Positions 19,226 to 27,912 of a stretch of DNA of 64,000 nt are shown piece by piece. Within the stretch, counting starts at the first letter, position 1. Every line of letters starts with the position of its first letter. The notes below the pieces were generated by a model that saw nothing but the letters and a program-made list of their open reading frames with translations, was not told where the DNA came from and did no database searches. Source of the DNA: Macrococcus equipercicus (GTDB lineage Bacteria; Bacillota; Bacilli; Staphylococcales; Staphylococcaceae); NCBI RefSeq assembly GCF_004359525.2, contig NZ_SCWC02000002.1:1-64000 (forward strand), written 5' to 3'. The position numbers and the translations under genes were made by a program.

Positions 19226-20983
19226 ATGAGAAAAACTAAGATCGTATGTACGATAGGACCTGCTTCAGAAGCACCGGAAATGCTGGAACAGCTGATCGAA
19301 GCAGGAATGAATGTAGCGCGTTTGAACTTCTCACACGGCAGCCACGAAGAACATGCAGCACGGATTGCCAATATCCGGCAAGCAGCACATAAACTGAATA
19401 AGACAGTAGCTATTCTGCTCGATACTAAAGGACCTGAAATCCGTACACATAATATGGAGAACGGCAGAATCGAACTGACAAAAGGCTCCACTGTAGCGGT
19501 CAATATGTCTGAAGTGACAGGAACGCCGGAAGAATTCTCTGTGACATACAGCCAGCTGATTGATGATGTTCATGTCGGCTCCACTATTCTTCTTGACGAT
19601 GGGCTGATTGAACTTAATGTGAAAGCAATCAACCACGATGAAGGGAAAATCATCTGTGATGTCATCAATGCCGGTGAACTGAAAAACAAAAAAGGTGTCA
19701 ATGTACCGGGCGTTAAAGTCAATCTGCCGGGAATCACTGATAAAGATGCTGAAGATATTAAATTCGGTATTGAACAGAAAGTCGACTTCATTGCGGCATC
19801 ATTTGTCAGACGGGCATCAGACGTGCTTGAAATCAGAAAGATTCTAGAAGAACGTCAATGTGACTTCATCCACATCATTCCGAAGATTGAGAATGAAGAA
19901 GGCATAGAAAATATCGACCAAATTCTTGTTGTATCAGATGGTCTGATGGTAGCGCGCGGGGATATGGGTGTCGAAATCCCGGCAGAAAAAGTGCCGTTAG
20001 TGCAAAAAGACTTAATCAGAAAATGTAATGCATTAGGTAAGCCGGTCATTACAGCAACACAGATGCTTGATTCTATGCAGCGTAATCCGCGTTGTACAAG
20101 AGCGGAAGCAAGTGACGTTGCGAATGCCATCTATGACGGTTCTGACGCTGTCATGCTGTCCGGGGAGACAGCAGCAGGGCTTTATCCGGTGGAATCTGTC
20201 CGCACAATGCACAATATCGCGTATGCGGCAGAAGAAGCACAGGATTACAAGAAACTGCTGAGCGACCGCACTAAAATGACAGAAACAACGATGGTCAACG
20301 CAATCGGTGTGTCTGTTGCTCATACGGCACTCAACTTGAATGTGCAGACGATAGTCGCAGCAACAGAAAGCGGGCATACAGCGACTACTATCTCTAAATA
20401 CCGTCCTCATGCCCATATCGTTGCAGTGACACCTTATGAAGAGACAGCGAGACATATGGCGCTTGTCTGGGGCGTACTGCCGTTAGTGAAAGAAGGTAGA
20501 AAAACGACTGATCAATTGCTGAACGGTGCGGCAGAAGCTGCGATTGAAACAGGGACAGTTGACAATGGTGACTTGATCATCATTACTGCCGGCGTTCCGA
20601 CCGGCGAAGCAGGTACGACAAACTTAATGCAGATTCAGCTTGTGGGCGATGAACTGGCAACTGGACAAGGTATCGGTCGTGATTCAGCAGTCGGTCGTGT
20701 CGTTGCTGTTAAAGAAGCGGATGAACTAGAAGGTAAAGACTTATCATCTGCTATCATCGTCACACAGTCTACAGACGCTGATATGGTGCCTTATATCGAA
20801 CAGGCACTGGCAATCGTCACAGAAGAAGGTGGATTGACAAGTCATGCCGCAGTCGTCGGTCTGACATTAGGTAAACCAACTATCGTAGGTGTAGACAATA
20901 TTTTCAGCAGGCTGGATAACGATACATTAGTCACAGTCGATGCGGCACATAACAAAGTGTATGCCGGTCACGCAAAAGTATAG
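19226..20983 (+). CDS. pyk: Pyruvate kinase
   Basis: A 585-residue enzyme that converts phosphoenolpyruvate and ADP to pyruvate and ATP. The N-terminus [20 protein letters not shown] and the active site helix [12 protein letters not shown] are canonical. The C-terminal extension (about 475-585, with [20 protein letters not shown]) is the PEP-utiliser-like domain typical of Bacillota pyruvate kinases; here its His (SHAAV) lies in the motif that is phosphorylated in PEP synthases. GGAGG at 19211-19215 fits the ATG. It ends in a strong hairpin. Confidence 0.96.
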   Translation: MRKTKIVCTIGPASEAPEMLEQLIEAGMNVARLNFSHGSHEEHAARIANIRQAAHKLNKTVAILLDTKGPEIRTHNMENGRIELTKGSTVAVNMSEVTGTPEEFSVTYSQLIDDVHVGSTILLDDGLIELNVKAINHDEGKIICDVINAGELKNKKGVNVPGVKVNLPGITDKDAEDIKFGIEQKVDFIAASFVRRASDVLEIRKILEERQCDFIHIIPKIENEEGIENIDQILVVSDGLMVARGDMGVEIPAEKVPLVQKDLIRKCNALGKPVITATQMLDSMQRNPRCTRAEASDVANAIYDGSDAVMLSGETAAGLYPVESVRTMHNIAYAAEEAQDYKKLLSDRTKMTETTMVNAIGVSVAHTALNLNVQTIVAATESGHTATTISKYRPHAHIVAVTPYEETARHMALVWGVLPLVKEGRKTTDQLLNGAAEAAIETGTVDNGDLIIITAGVPTGEAGTTNLMQIQLVGDELATGQGIGRDSAVGRVVAVKEADELEGKDLSSAIIVTQSTDADMVPYIEQALAIVTEEGGLTSHAAVVGLTLGKPTIVGVDNIFSRLDNDTLVTVDAAHNKVYAGHAKV

Positions 20984-20984
20984 C

Positions 20985-21019
20985 AAAAAATGAGCCGCCT
21001 CATATGCGGCTCATTTTTT
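20985..21019. terminator. Bidirectional terminator between pyk and the permease gene
   Basis: A perfect 14-base stem (20985-20998 with 21006-21019) around a 7-base loop, with A6 and T6 ends. Confidence 0.9.
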
Positions 21020-21030
21020 ATGTTTAATAA

Positions 21031-22413
21031 TTAGTGGCTTCTGCGCGTCTGCACACGGTACATGATGAACAGAATAACAAACCATAATGGTGTCCAATAT
21101 AAGGCAACTCTTGTATCAGGTGCCAGGAAGAGCAGTGCGAATACAAAGACGAAGAAAAGCAGTATGATGACTGCTGAGAACATTCCGCCCGGCATCTTGA
21201 ACTTAGAAGCTGTATGCTTCTCAGGATTGCGTTTTAAGTATACCATGTAGGAAATGATGATCAGTGACCAGACAACGATGAAAAACACAGTTGATAGTGT
21301 AGTGACAAGTGTGAACACTTGTGATGCATTCGGAATGAAATAATTCAGCAGCACTGAAATTAACAGCAGTGCACTTGAGAAGATAACAGCGTTGGCAGGA
21401 ACACCCTGCTTGTTTGTCTTTTCAAAGAAACCTGTATCTTTAGAGTAATTTTTGCTCAGTCCGAACAGCATACGGCTGTTTGAGAAAATACCGCTGTTAC
21501 ATGATGACGATGCAGACGTAATAACAACGAAGTTGATCAGACTTGCCGCAAAGACGATACCGATCAGCTTGAATAATTCAACGAACGGGCTGAGCTGCGG
21601 ATCAATGCTATTCCACGGTGTGATTGATATGATCACAGCTAACGCACCGATATAGAACAGTAGAATACGAATCGGTACATTGTTGATTGCTTTTGGAATC
21701 GTCTTGTGAGGATCCTGCGTCTCACCTGCTGTCACACCGATCAGTTCGATACCGACGAAGCTGAAGACTGCCATCTGGAAGCTGAGCAGGAATCCTTTAA
21801 TGCCGTTCGGGAAGAAACCGCCGTGTGACCATATATTGGATAAGGAAGCATGGCCGAACGGCGTTTTAAATCTAATGATGATCAGCACAATGCCGACAAC
21901 GATTAAAGCCACAATAGTGACGACTTTAATGATGGCAAACCAGAACTCGAGCTCACCGAACATTTTAGCGGTCAGCAAGTTGAGTACGGAGAGAACGACA
22001 ATTGTAATCAGCGCGGAGATCCATGTCGGAAAATCCGGCCACCAGAAATTGATGTACTGAGCGACCGCGGTCACTTCAGCCATACCTGTCACAATCCAGC
22101 AGAACCAGTAAGTCCAGCCGGTCACATAACCTGCAAAGTCACCTAAGTAATCTTTGGCGATATCTGTGAAAGAGTGGTAATTAGTATTGGAGAGCAGCAT
22201 TTCTCCGAGCGCGCGCATGAACAGAAATAAAAACAGGCCGATAATTGCATAAGTCAATAATATAGATGGGCCGGCCAGATGGATGGTCTTTCCGGCACCG
22301 AGAAATAATCCAGTCCCGATGGCGCCGCCGATTGCAATTAACTGAATATGTCGATTGGACAAAGTTCGCTGTAAATCATTATGCTCATGTTCTAATGGTT
22401 GATTTTCTTTCAT
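21031..22413 (-). CDS. Amino acid permease, APC superfamily (CycA/AapA-like)
   Basis: A 460-residue transporter with about twelve membrane segments. The N-terminus LSNRHIQLIAIGGAIGTGLF is the amino acid-permease signature, and AVFSFVGIELIGVTAGET lies in segment 6. The nearest described relatives transport D-serine, D-alanine, glycine or L-alanine, and the same position between pyk and citZ holds such a gene in Staphylococcus aureus. The substrate is inferred. AGAGGA lies before the ATG at 22413. It is divergent from citZ. Confidence 0.85.
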   Translation of the reverse strand: MKENQPLEHEHNDLQRTLSNRHIQLIAIGGAIGTGLFLGAGKTIHLAGPSILLTYAIIGLFLFLFMRALGEMLLSNTNYHSFTDIAKDYLGDFAGYVTGWTYWFCWIVTGMAEVTAVAQYINFWWPDFPTWISALITIVVLSVLNLLTAKMFGELEFWFAIIKVVTIVALIVVGIVLIIIRFKTPFGHASLSNIWSHGGFFPNGIKGFLLSFQMAVFSFVGIELIGVTAGETQDPHKTIPKAINNVPIRILLFYIGALAVIISITPWNSIDPQLSPFVELFKLIGIVFAASLINFVVITSASSSCNSGIFSNSRMLFGLSKNYSKDTGFFEKTNKQGVPANAVIFSSALLLISVLLNYFIPNASQVFTLVTTLSTVFFIVVWSLIIISYMVYLKRNPEKHTASKFKMPGGMFSAVIILLFFVFVFALLFLAPDTRVALYWTPLWFVILFIMYRVQTRRSH

Positions 22414-22549
22414 TTTAATCCTCTTTTCATTGTTAGACTAAACTTATTATGATATTAACTATATAAAAATTCAAACTATTTATTAAAATAAGAAAGATTT
22501 AATGTATATGCATGATTATCTCCCATATTTGCATCATAATAAATATATC

Positions 22550-22564
22550 ATAAGTAAAACTTAT
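22550..22564. promoter_or_regulatory. CcpC-type dyad upstream of citZ
   Basis: ATAAGTAAAACTTAT fits exactly the ATAA-N7-TTAT dyad bound by the LysR-type repressor CcpC at citrate synthase and aconitase promoters of Bacillus. It lies about 70-85 bases before the predicted start of transcription. Confidence 0.55.
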
Positions 22565-22599
22565 CATATATCATAATGAATATTAAATGTATGAATTCA

Positions 22600-22649
22600 T
22601 TCACAAAAAGGTGGAAATTAGCTATAATGAAACTGTGAAAGCCGTTACA
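22600..22649 (+). promoter_or_regulatory. citZ promoter with overlapping cre-like site
   Basis: TTCACA (22600-22605), a 17-base spacer and TATAAT (22623-22628) form a good sigma-A promoter. TGAAAGCCGTTACA (22636-22649) matches the CcpA cre consensus except one base and sits right over the predicted transcription start, as expected for catabolite repression. Confidence 0.65.
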
Positions 22650-22693
22650 GTTTGGCATTTCTACTATAAAACATAGTAAAGAGGGGTTAAGAT

Positions 22694-23812
22694 ATGTCAG
22701 AATTAACAAAAGGGTTAGAGGGAATTGTTGCCACTCAAACTAAAGTAAGTTCAATCGTTGATGATCAGCTAACTTATGCAGGCTATGAAATTGACGATTT
22801 AACTGAAAATGCATCATTCGAAGAGGTCATCTTTCTGTTATGGCACTTTAGACTGCCGACTGCTGGAGAGCTGCAGAATCTGAAAGATCAGCTGTTCGAT
22901 AATATGGTGCTGAACCCAAGAATGTACAGTCATTTTGAAGATTACGCAACCGATCAGATTCATCCGATGACCGGCCTTCGTACATCACTCAGCTATTTAG
23001 CGCATTTCGATCCGCGTGCTGAAGAGTTCAATGAAGCGGCTCATTTAAATAAAGCGATTCGTATACAGGCTAAAGTTGCATCACTTGTCGCAGCGTTTGC
23101 CCGTGTCCGTCAAGGTAAAGAAGTCGTCAAGCCGAAGAAAGATTTAAGCTATGCAGCGAACTTCCTCTATATGTTATTCGGCGAAGAACCGACACCATTA
23201 CAGGAAGAAGGATTCAATAAAGCATTGATCCTGCACGCGGACCACGAACTGAATGCGTCGACGTTCACTGCCCGTGTAGCCGTGTCTACGTTATCAGATA
23301 TGTATTCCGGTGTCACTGCAGCAGCAGGCGCGTTAAAAGGGCCGCTTCACGGCGGAGCGAACGAGCAGGTCATGAAGATGCTGACTGAAATCGGTACTCT
23401 TGATAAAACGGATGAGTATATCCAGAAGAAAATTGACAATAAAGAGAAAATTATGGGCTTCGGCCACCGTGTATATAAAAATGGTGACCCGCGTGCCAAG
23501 TACTTGAAAGAAATGTCACGCAAAATTACAGATGAAACAGGCCAAAAAGAGCTGTTCGAGATTTCTGTCAGAATCGCTGAAATTCTTAAGGAGAAAAAAG
23601 GTCTGCTGCCAAACGTCGACTTCTATTCTGCGACTGTTTACCATTCAATGAATATCGAGCATGACTTGTTCACACCGATCTTTGCTGTTTCTCGTGTGTC
23701 GGGCTGGATCGCACACATTCTTGAACAGTATGCGGATAACCGCATCATCCGTCCGCGTGCCGAATATGTCGGCGATGTTCACCGCAAATATGTTCCAGTG
23801 TCTGAACGTTAA
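22694..23812 (+). CDS. citZ: Citrate synthase
   Basis: A 372-residue enzyme that condenses oxaloacetate and acetyl-CoA. Active-site residues are visible: His in GPLHGGANEQ (about 217-226), His in GFGHRVYKNGDPR (about 256-268) and Asp in PNVDFYSATVYHSM (about 310-323). It follows GAGGGG and is followed by icd after 54 bases, as in the citZC operon. The leader has CcpC- and cre-like sites. Confidence 0.95.
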   Translation: MSELTKGLEGIVATQTKVSSIVDDQLTYAGYEIDDLTENASFEEVIFLLWHFRLPTAGELQNLKDQLFDNMVLNPRMYSHFEDYATDQIHPMTGLRTSLSYLAHFDPRAEEFNEAAHLNKAIRIQAKVASLVAAFARVRQGKEVVKPKKDLSYAANFLYMLFGEEPTPLQEEGFNKALILHADHELNASTFTARVAVSTLSDMYSGVTAAAGALKGPLHGGANEQVMKMLTEIGTLDKTDEYIQKKIDNKEKIMGFGHRVYKNGDPRAKYLKEMSRKITDETGQKELFEISVRIAEILKEKKGLLPNVDFYSATVYHSMNIEHDLFTPIFAVSRVSGWIAHILEQYADNRIIRPRAEYVGDVHRKYVPVSER

Positions 23813-23866
23813 TCAGCAGTAAGACATCACGTTTTACCACTATCAATTATTATACGGAGGTTTATC

Positions 23867-25129
23867 ATGGGAGAGAAAATTACTAATTCTAACGGTGCAC
23901 TTAACGTACCAAACAATCCGGTCGTACCATTCATCATCGGTGACGGTACAGGTCCTGACATCTGGAAAGCAGCAGTACGAGTACTTGACGGTGCAGTTGA
24001 AAAAGCTTATAACGGCGAAAAGAAAATTGAATGGAAAGAAGTCCTTGCCGGCCAGAAAGCATTCGATGAAACAGGCGAATGGCTGCCGCAGGAAACTCTA
24101 GATACAATCGATGAGTACTTGATCGCGATTAAAGGCCCGCTGACAACACCAATCGGCGGCGGTATCCGTTCACTGAACGTTGCCTTACGTCAGGAATTAG
24201 ATTTATTCGTCTGCCTGCGTCCAGTGCGTTACTTTGAAGGCGTGCCTTCACCAGTGAAACGTCCTGAAGATACAGACATGGTGATTTTCCGTGAGAACAC
24301 TGAAGATATTTATGCAGGCATTGAATATAAGGAAGGTTCAGATGACGTGAAGAAAGTCATCGAATTCCTGCAGAACGAAATGGGCGCAAAAAATATCCGC
24401 TTCCCTGAAACGTCAGGTATCGGTATTAAGCCGGTTTCTAAAGAAGGAACTGAACGCTTAGTCCGTGCGGCGATCAACTATGCGCTTGAGCAGGGTCGCA
24501 AGTCACTGACGCTTGTCCATAAAGGGAACATCATGAAGTTCACGGAAGGTGCCTTCAAACAATGGGGTTATGACCTGGCTGAACGTGAATTCGGTGATAA
24601 AGTGTTCACATGGGCACAATATGATAAGTTGGTTGAGTCAGACGGCAAGGAATCGGCTGATAAAGCACAGGAAGATGCAGTAAACAGCGGCAAACTGTTA
24701 GTGAAAGATTCTATCGCTGATATCTTCCTGCAGCAGATCTTGACACGTCCGGCTGAATTTGATGTCGTCGCAACAATGAACTTGAACGGTGACTATATTT
24801 CTGATGCACTGGCAGCACAGGTCGGCGGTATCGGCATTGCACCGGGAGCGAACATCAACTACGAAACAGGTCATGCGATCTTTGAAGCGACACATGGCAC
24901 TGCGCCTAAATACGCAGGCCTTGACAAAGTCAACCCGTCGTCAGTGATTTTAAGCGGTGTGCTGCTGCTTGACCATTTAGGCTGGAGTGAAGCTGGTCAG
25001 CTGATCACTGAATCAATGGAGAAAACGATTGCTTCTAAAGTCGTGACTTATGACTTTGCACGTCTGATGGACGGTGCGACAGAAGTGAAATGTTCAGAGT
25101 TTGCTGACGAACTCATTAAAAACCTATAA
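23867..25129 (+). CDS. icd: NADP-dependent isocitrate dehydrogenase
   Basis: A 420-residue enzyme that oxidises isocitrate to 2-oxoglutarate. Motifs: phosphorylatable-loop region [33 protein letters not shown] (about 142-155), YDKLVESDG, and the coenzyme region HGTAPKYAG (about 343-351). ACGGAGG precedes the ATG. It is second gene of the citZ-icd operon, closed by the hairpin at 25136-25167. Also called citC in Bacillus. Confidence 0.95.
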   Translation: MGEKITNSNGALNVPNNPVVPFIIGDGTGPDIWKAAVRVLDGAVEKAYNGEKKIEWKEVLAGQKAFDETGEWLPQETLDTIDEYLIAIKGPLTTPIGGGIRSLNVALRQELDLFVCLRPVRYFEGVPSPVKRPEDTDMVIFRENTEDIYAGIEYKEGSDDVKKVIEFLQNEMGAKNIRFPETSGIGIKPVSKEGTERLVRAAINYALEQGRKSLTLVHKGNIMKFTEGAFKQWGYDLAEREFGDKVFTWAQYDKLVESDGKESADKAQEDAVNSGKLLVKDSIADIFLQQILTRPAEFDVVATMNLNGDYISDALAAQVGGIGIAPGANINYETGHAIFEATHGTAPKYAGLDKVNPSSVILSGVLLLDHLGWSEAGQLITESMEKTIASKVVTYDFARLMDGATEVKCSEFADELIKNL

Positions 25130-25135
25130 TAGCAG

Positions 25136-25172
25136 AACGGACACTCTCCTTGGAGAGAGTGTCCGTTTTTTG
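25136..25172 (+). terminator. Terminator of citZ-icd
   Basis: A perfect 13-base stem (25136-25148 with 25155-25167), a 6-base loop and a T-run. Confidence 0.9.
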
Positions 25173-25202
25173 ATGAAAAAAATGAATTTTAACATCTATT
25201 AT

Positions 25203-25229
25203 TGTAAATTTAATGTAAAGAAATGTTAC
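25203..25229 (-). promoter_or_regulatory. PhoP-box-like repeats upstream of phoP
   Basis: On the minus strand, two exact TTTACA hexamers and one GTAACA (TGTAAA at 25203-25208 and 25214-25219, TGTTAC at 25224-25229 on +) are spaced 11 and 10 bases, the spacing of PhoP binding repeats TT(A/T/C)ACA. They lie about 90 bases before phoP; the phoP -10 may be TATAAT at 25281-25286. This suggests autoregulation. Confidence 0.45.
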
Positions 25230-25315
25230 CATCCTTTGAAGTTTGTTGATAAATGATAGTCATTTGTTTTCTAATTAATATATAATGGGGTGGACAGATA
25301 CTGTGGAGGGATATA

Positions 25316-26026
25316 ATGGGTCAGAAAGTTCTAGTAGTTGATGATGAGCAGTCTATCGTTACTTTATTACAATACAATTTACAGCAGGCAGGTTATGATG
25401 TCGTCACTGCTTATGATGGTGAAGAAGGATTGAATAAAGTGTTCACTGAACGTCCTGATATTGTTGTGCTTGATCTGATGCTGCCGAAGATGGACGGGGT
25501 CGAAGTTTGTAAAGCGGTACGGAGTGAGAAGAACCATGTGCCGATTTTAATGCTGACGGCAAAAGACGATGAATTCGATAAAGTGCTTGGTCTTGAACTT
25601 GGTGCTGATGATTATATGACGAAGCCCTTCTCTCCGAGAGAAGTGGTCGCAAGAATCAAGGCCATTTTGAGACGTTCACAAGTCAGTGAACAAAGCAGCG
25701 ATATTAAGCAGAGCAGCGAAATTCTCGTCGGCAAGCTGAAGATTCTGCCGGAACACTTTGAGGCGTACAGAAATGATCAGCTCCTTGACTTAACACCGAA
25801 GGAATTCGAACTGCTGATCTATTTGATTGAACGGCAGGGCCGCGTCATTACGCGGGAACACATGCTGAACTCTGTATGGAACTATGAATTCGCAGGAGAT
25901 TCACGCATTGTTGATGTGCATATCAGCCACTTGAGAGAAAAGATTGAAGATAATCCTAAGCAGCCGCAATACATTAAAACAGTCCGCGGGCTGGGCTATA
26001 AGCTTGAGAATCCGAAGGCGCTATGA
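25316..26026 (+). CDS. phoP: Response regulator PhoP
   Basis: A 236-residue OmpR-type regulator: receiver domain (about 1-120) with acidic pair D9-D10, phosphoacceptor D53 (VLDLMLPKMDG) and conserved Lys in MTKPFSPRE, then a winged helix (about 135-232). Its place between icd and the kinase-polA pair is that of phoP in Bacillus and Staphylococcus, where it controls phosphate starvation genes. GGAGGG precedes the ATG. Four bases overlap phoR (ATGA). Confidence 0.93.
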   Translation: MGQKVLVVDDEQSIVTLLQYNLQQAGYDVVTAYDGEEGLNKVFTERPDIVVLDLMLPKMDGVEVCKAVRSEKNHVPILMLTAKDDEFDKVLGLELGADDYMTKPFSPREVVARIKAILRRSQVSEQSSDIKQSSEILVGKLKILPEHFEAYRNDQLLDLTPKEFELLIYLIERQGRVITREHMLNSVWNYEFAGDSRIVDVHISHLREKIEDNPKQPQYIKTVRGLGYKLENPKAL

Positions 26027-27729
26027 TCAGCTTTCAAAAACGACTGCTCTTACTGCTTACAACATTATTTGTTGTAAGTTTTCTTTTGCTAGGTTTCTTC
26101 CTCTCAGTAACTTTAAGTGACAGAATATTTGACAGTAAAAAGCACGAACTGAAAAATCAGGCGAAGCATATTATCCATATGCTGAATGACGAAAAGAATA
26201 TACAGTATTATTTAAGAAGCGAAGATACCGCGGTTGACCAGATTATGATTAAAAAACGTGGTAAAGTCATCTACAAGAGTGATTCCCTGGACGTCATCAA
26301 GCTTAAAGAAAGACTCAAGACGTGGAAGGATTATTCGGTGGAAACCGAGTTCTTCCGGGACTATAACGATGACAATCAGGCGCTGCTCATCCAGGATGAG
26401 GATGGTTATTCGGTCTATCTTATAGACGATATGAGCGAGCTGAAAAGTATTATCACCCAGATGTGGGAGTATTTGCTGTTAATCTTTTTCATTGTGCTGC
26501 CTGTCATCTATATCATTGTGCGCTATGTCAATAAAAGCTATATCGCGCCGATCAGCGAAGTGACTTATGCTTCGAAGCTGCTGGCAGCAGGTAACTACAA
26601 AGTCAGAGTGCCGGAAAGCAGTGTCACGGAAACGAAGGATCTCTATATCAGCACAAATATACTCGCCCGGACGCTCCAGTCTTTGAACAATGAGCAGAAA
26701 CTGCAGCGCAACCGGCTGGAGACGACGCTCCAGAACATCCCGTCTGCGATACTGCTCGTCAATAACCACGGCGACGTTGTCATCAGCAATGATACGTATA
26801 ACCGCCTGTTCAATAATGACGGCCCGTCGCTTGCTGGTTACTATGAGAAAGCGATTGCTTATCCGGCCATCAACCGGATGATCAAAGAGGCGATTGCCAC
26901 CGAGAAAACGATCAATGAGACGCTCGAGATCACCATCAACGTCCATCAGAAATATTTTGATGCGGCGGTTGTGCCTGTGCTATCCAAAACACGACGCAAG
27001 CTGGAAGGTGTAGTCATCGTGCTGCACGATATCACGCAGCTGAAGACACTGGAACAGATGCGGAAAGATTTTGTAGCCAATGTCTCGCATGAACTGAAGA
27101 CGCCGATCACATCAATCAAAGGATTTTCGGAGACACTGCTGGACGGTGCGAAAAACGACCCTGAGTCACTCGATATGTTCCTGAACATCATATTGAAGGA
27201 GTCGAACCGCATACAGGTGCTGGTGAGTGAGCTGCTTGAACTGTCGAAAATCGAGCGCAACAATCATCTTCAGCTGACGCCTGTCAATCTGAGTGACAAA
27301 GTCATGAACTGCGTTGAAGTCGTACAGCCGCTCGCTGCGAAAAAGAATCTGATAATTAAGCTTGAGCTCGAAGAAGAAGTAGTGGTGCAGGCCGAGCCGA
27401 GCAAGCTGAAGCAGGTCATCATCAATCTTTTGTCGAATGCCATCAACTATTCGACTGACAATGATGAAATCATCGTCCGCGTGATGCAGCAGGATGGACT
27501 GTCTATTCTTGAGATTAAAGATAACGGCATCGGTATCGCTGAAGAAGAACAGATCCGAATCTTTGAGCGGTTCTACCGTGTCGATAAAGCGCGGAGCCGT
27601 GACAGCGGCGGTACCGGACTTGGGCTTGCCATCGTCAAACACATCGTTGAAGTATTCAACGGTGAGATAGAAGTCGACAGTCAACCAGGAGCCGGTTCCA
27701 CTTTCCGTGTAAAATTCAAGGCGCTGTAA
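26023..27729 (+). CDS. phoR: Sensor histidine kinase PhoR
   Basis: A 568-residue membrane kinase: transmembrane segment about 8-28, an extracytoplasmic domain to about 148, second transmembrane segment about 149-169, HAMP (about 170-225), PAS (about 235-335), HisKA with the phosphorylated H356 in NVSHELKTPITSIKGF, and HATPase with NLLSNAINYS, DNGIGI and GGTGLGLAIVK. Translationally coupled to phoP. Senses phosphate limitation in relatives. A terminator at 27813-27839 follows. Confidence 0.93.
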   Translation: MISFQKRLLLLLTTLFVVSFLLLGFFLSVTLSDRIFDSKKHELKNQAKHIIHMLNDEKNIQYYLRSEDTAVDQIMIKKRGKVIYKSDSLDVIKLKERLKTWKDYSVETEFFRDYNDDNQALLIQDEDGYSVYLIDDMSELKSIITQMWEYLLLIFFIVLPVIYIIVRYVNKSYIAPISEVTYASKLLAAGNYKVRVPESSVTETKDLYISTNILARTLQSLNNEQKLQRNRLETTLQNIPSAILLVNNHGDVVISNDTYNRLFNNDGPSLAGYYEKAIAYPAINRMIKEAIATEKTINETLEITINVHQKYFDAAVVPVLSKTRRKLEGVVIVLHDITQLKTLEQMRKDFVANVSHELKTPITSIKGFSETLLDGAKNDPESLDMFLNIILKESNRIQVLVSELLELSKIERNNHLQLTPVNLSDKVMNCVEVVQPLAAKKNLIIKLELEEEVVVQAEPSKLKQVIINLLSNAINYSTDNDEIIVRVMQQDGLSILEIKDNGIGIAEEEQIRIFERFYRVDKARSRDSGGTGLGLAIVKHIVEVFNGEIEVDSQPGAGSTFRVKFKAL

Positions 27730-27812
27730 CTTAATAAAATAATTACATTGAATAAACAAACAAAGAGACAGTACCTGTTATAATATTTCTAGACCCCTTC
27801 ATTTTGAAGAGG

Positions 27813-27846
27813 CAAAGGGACGCATTCAGCGTCCCTTTGTTTTTTG
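27813..27846 (+). terminator. Terminator of phoPR
   Basis: A perfect 11-base stem (27813-27823 with 27829-27839), 5-base loop and a T7 run. Confidence 0.88.
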
Positions 27847-27912
27847 GTCTATTTTTTTTGGTTCCATTTGAGGTGTGTTAAAATAAAGTTATCTAAATTA
27901 ATGGAGGCCATT

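Noticed and set aside
19226..20983. Long antisense open frames over pyk, ald, polA, dnaE and other GC-richer genes
   Set aside because: They lie entirely inside genes with clear homology, lack ribosome sites, and their sequences have low complexity typical of shadow frames.
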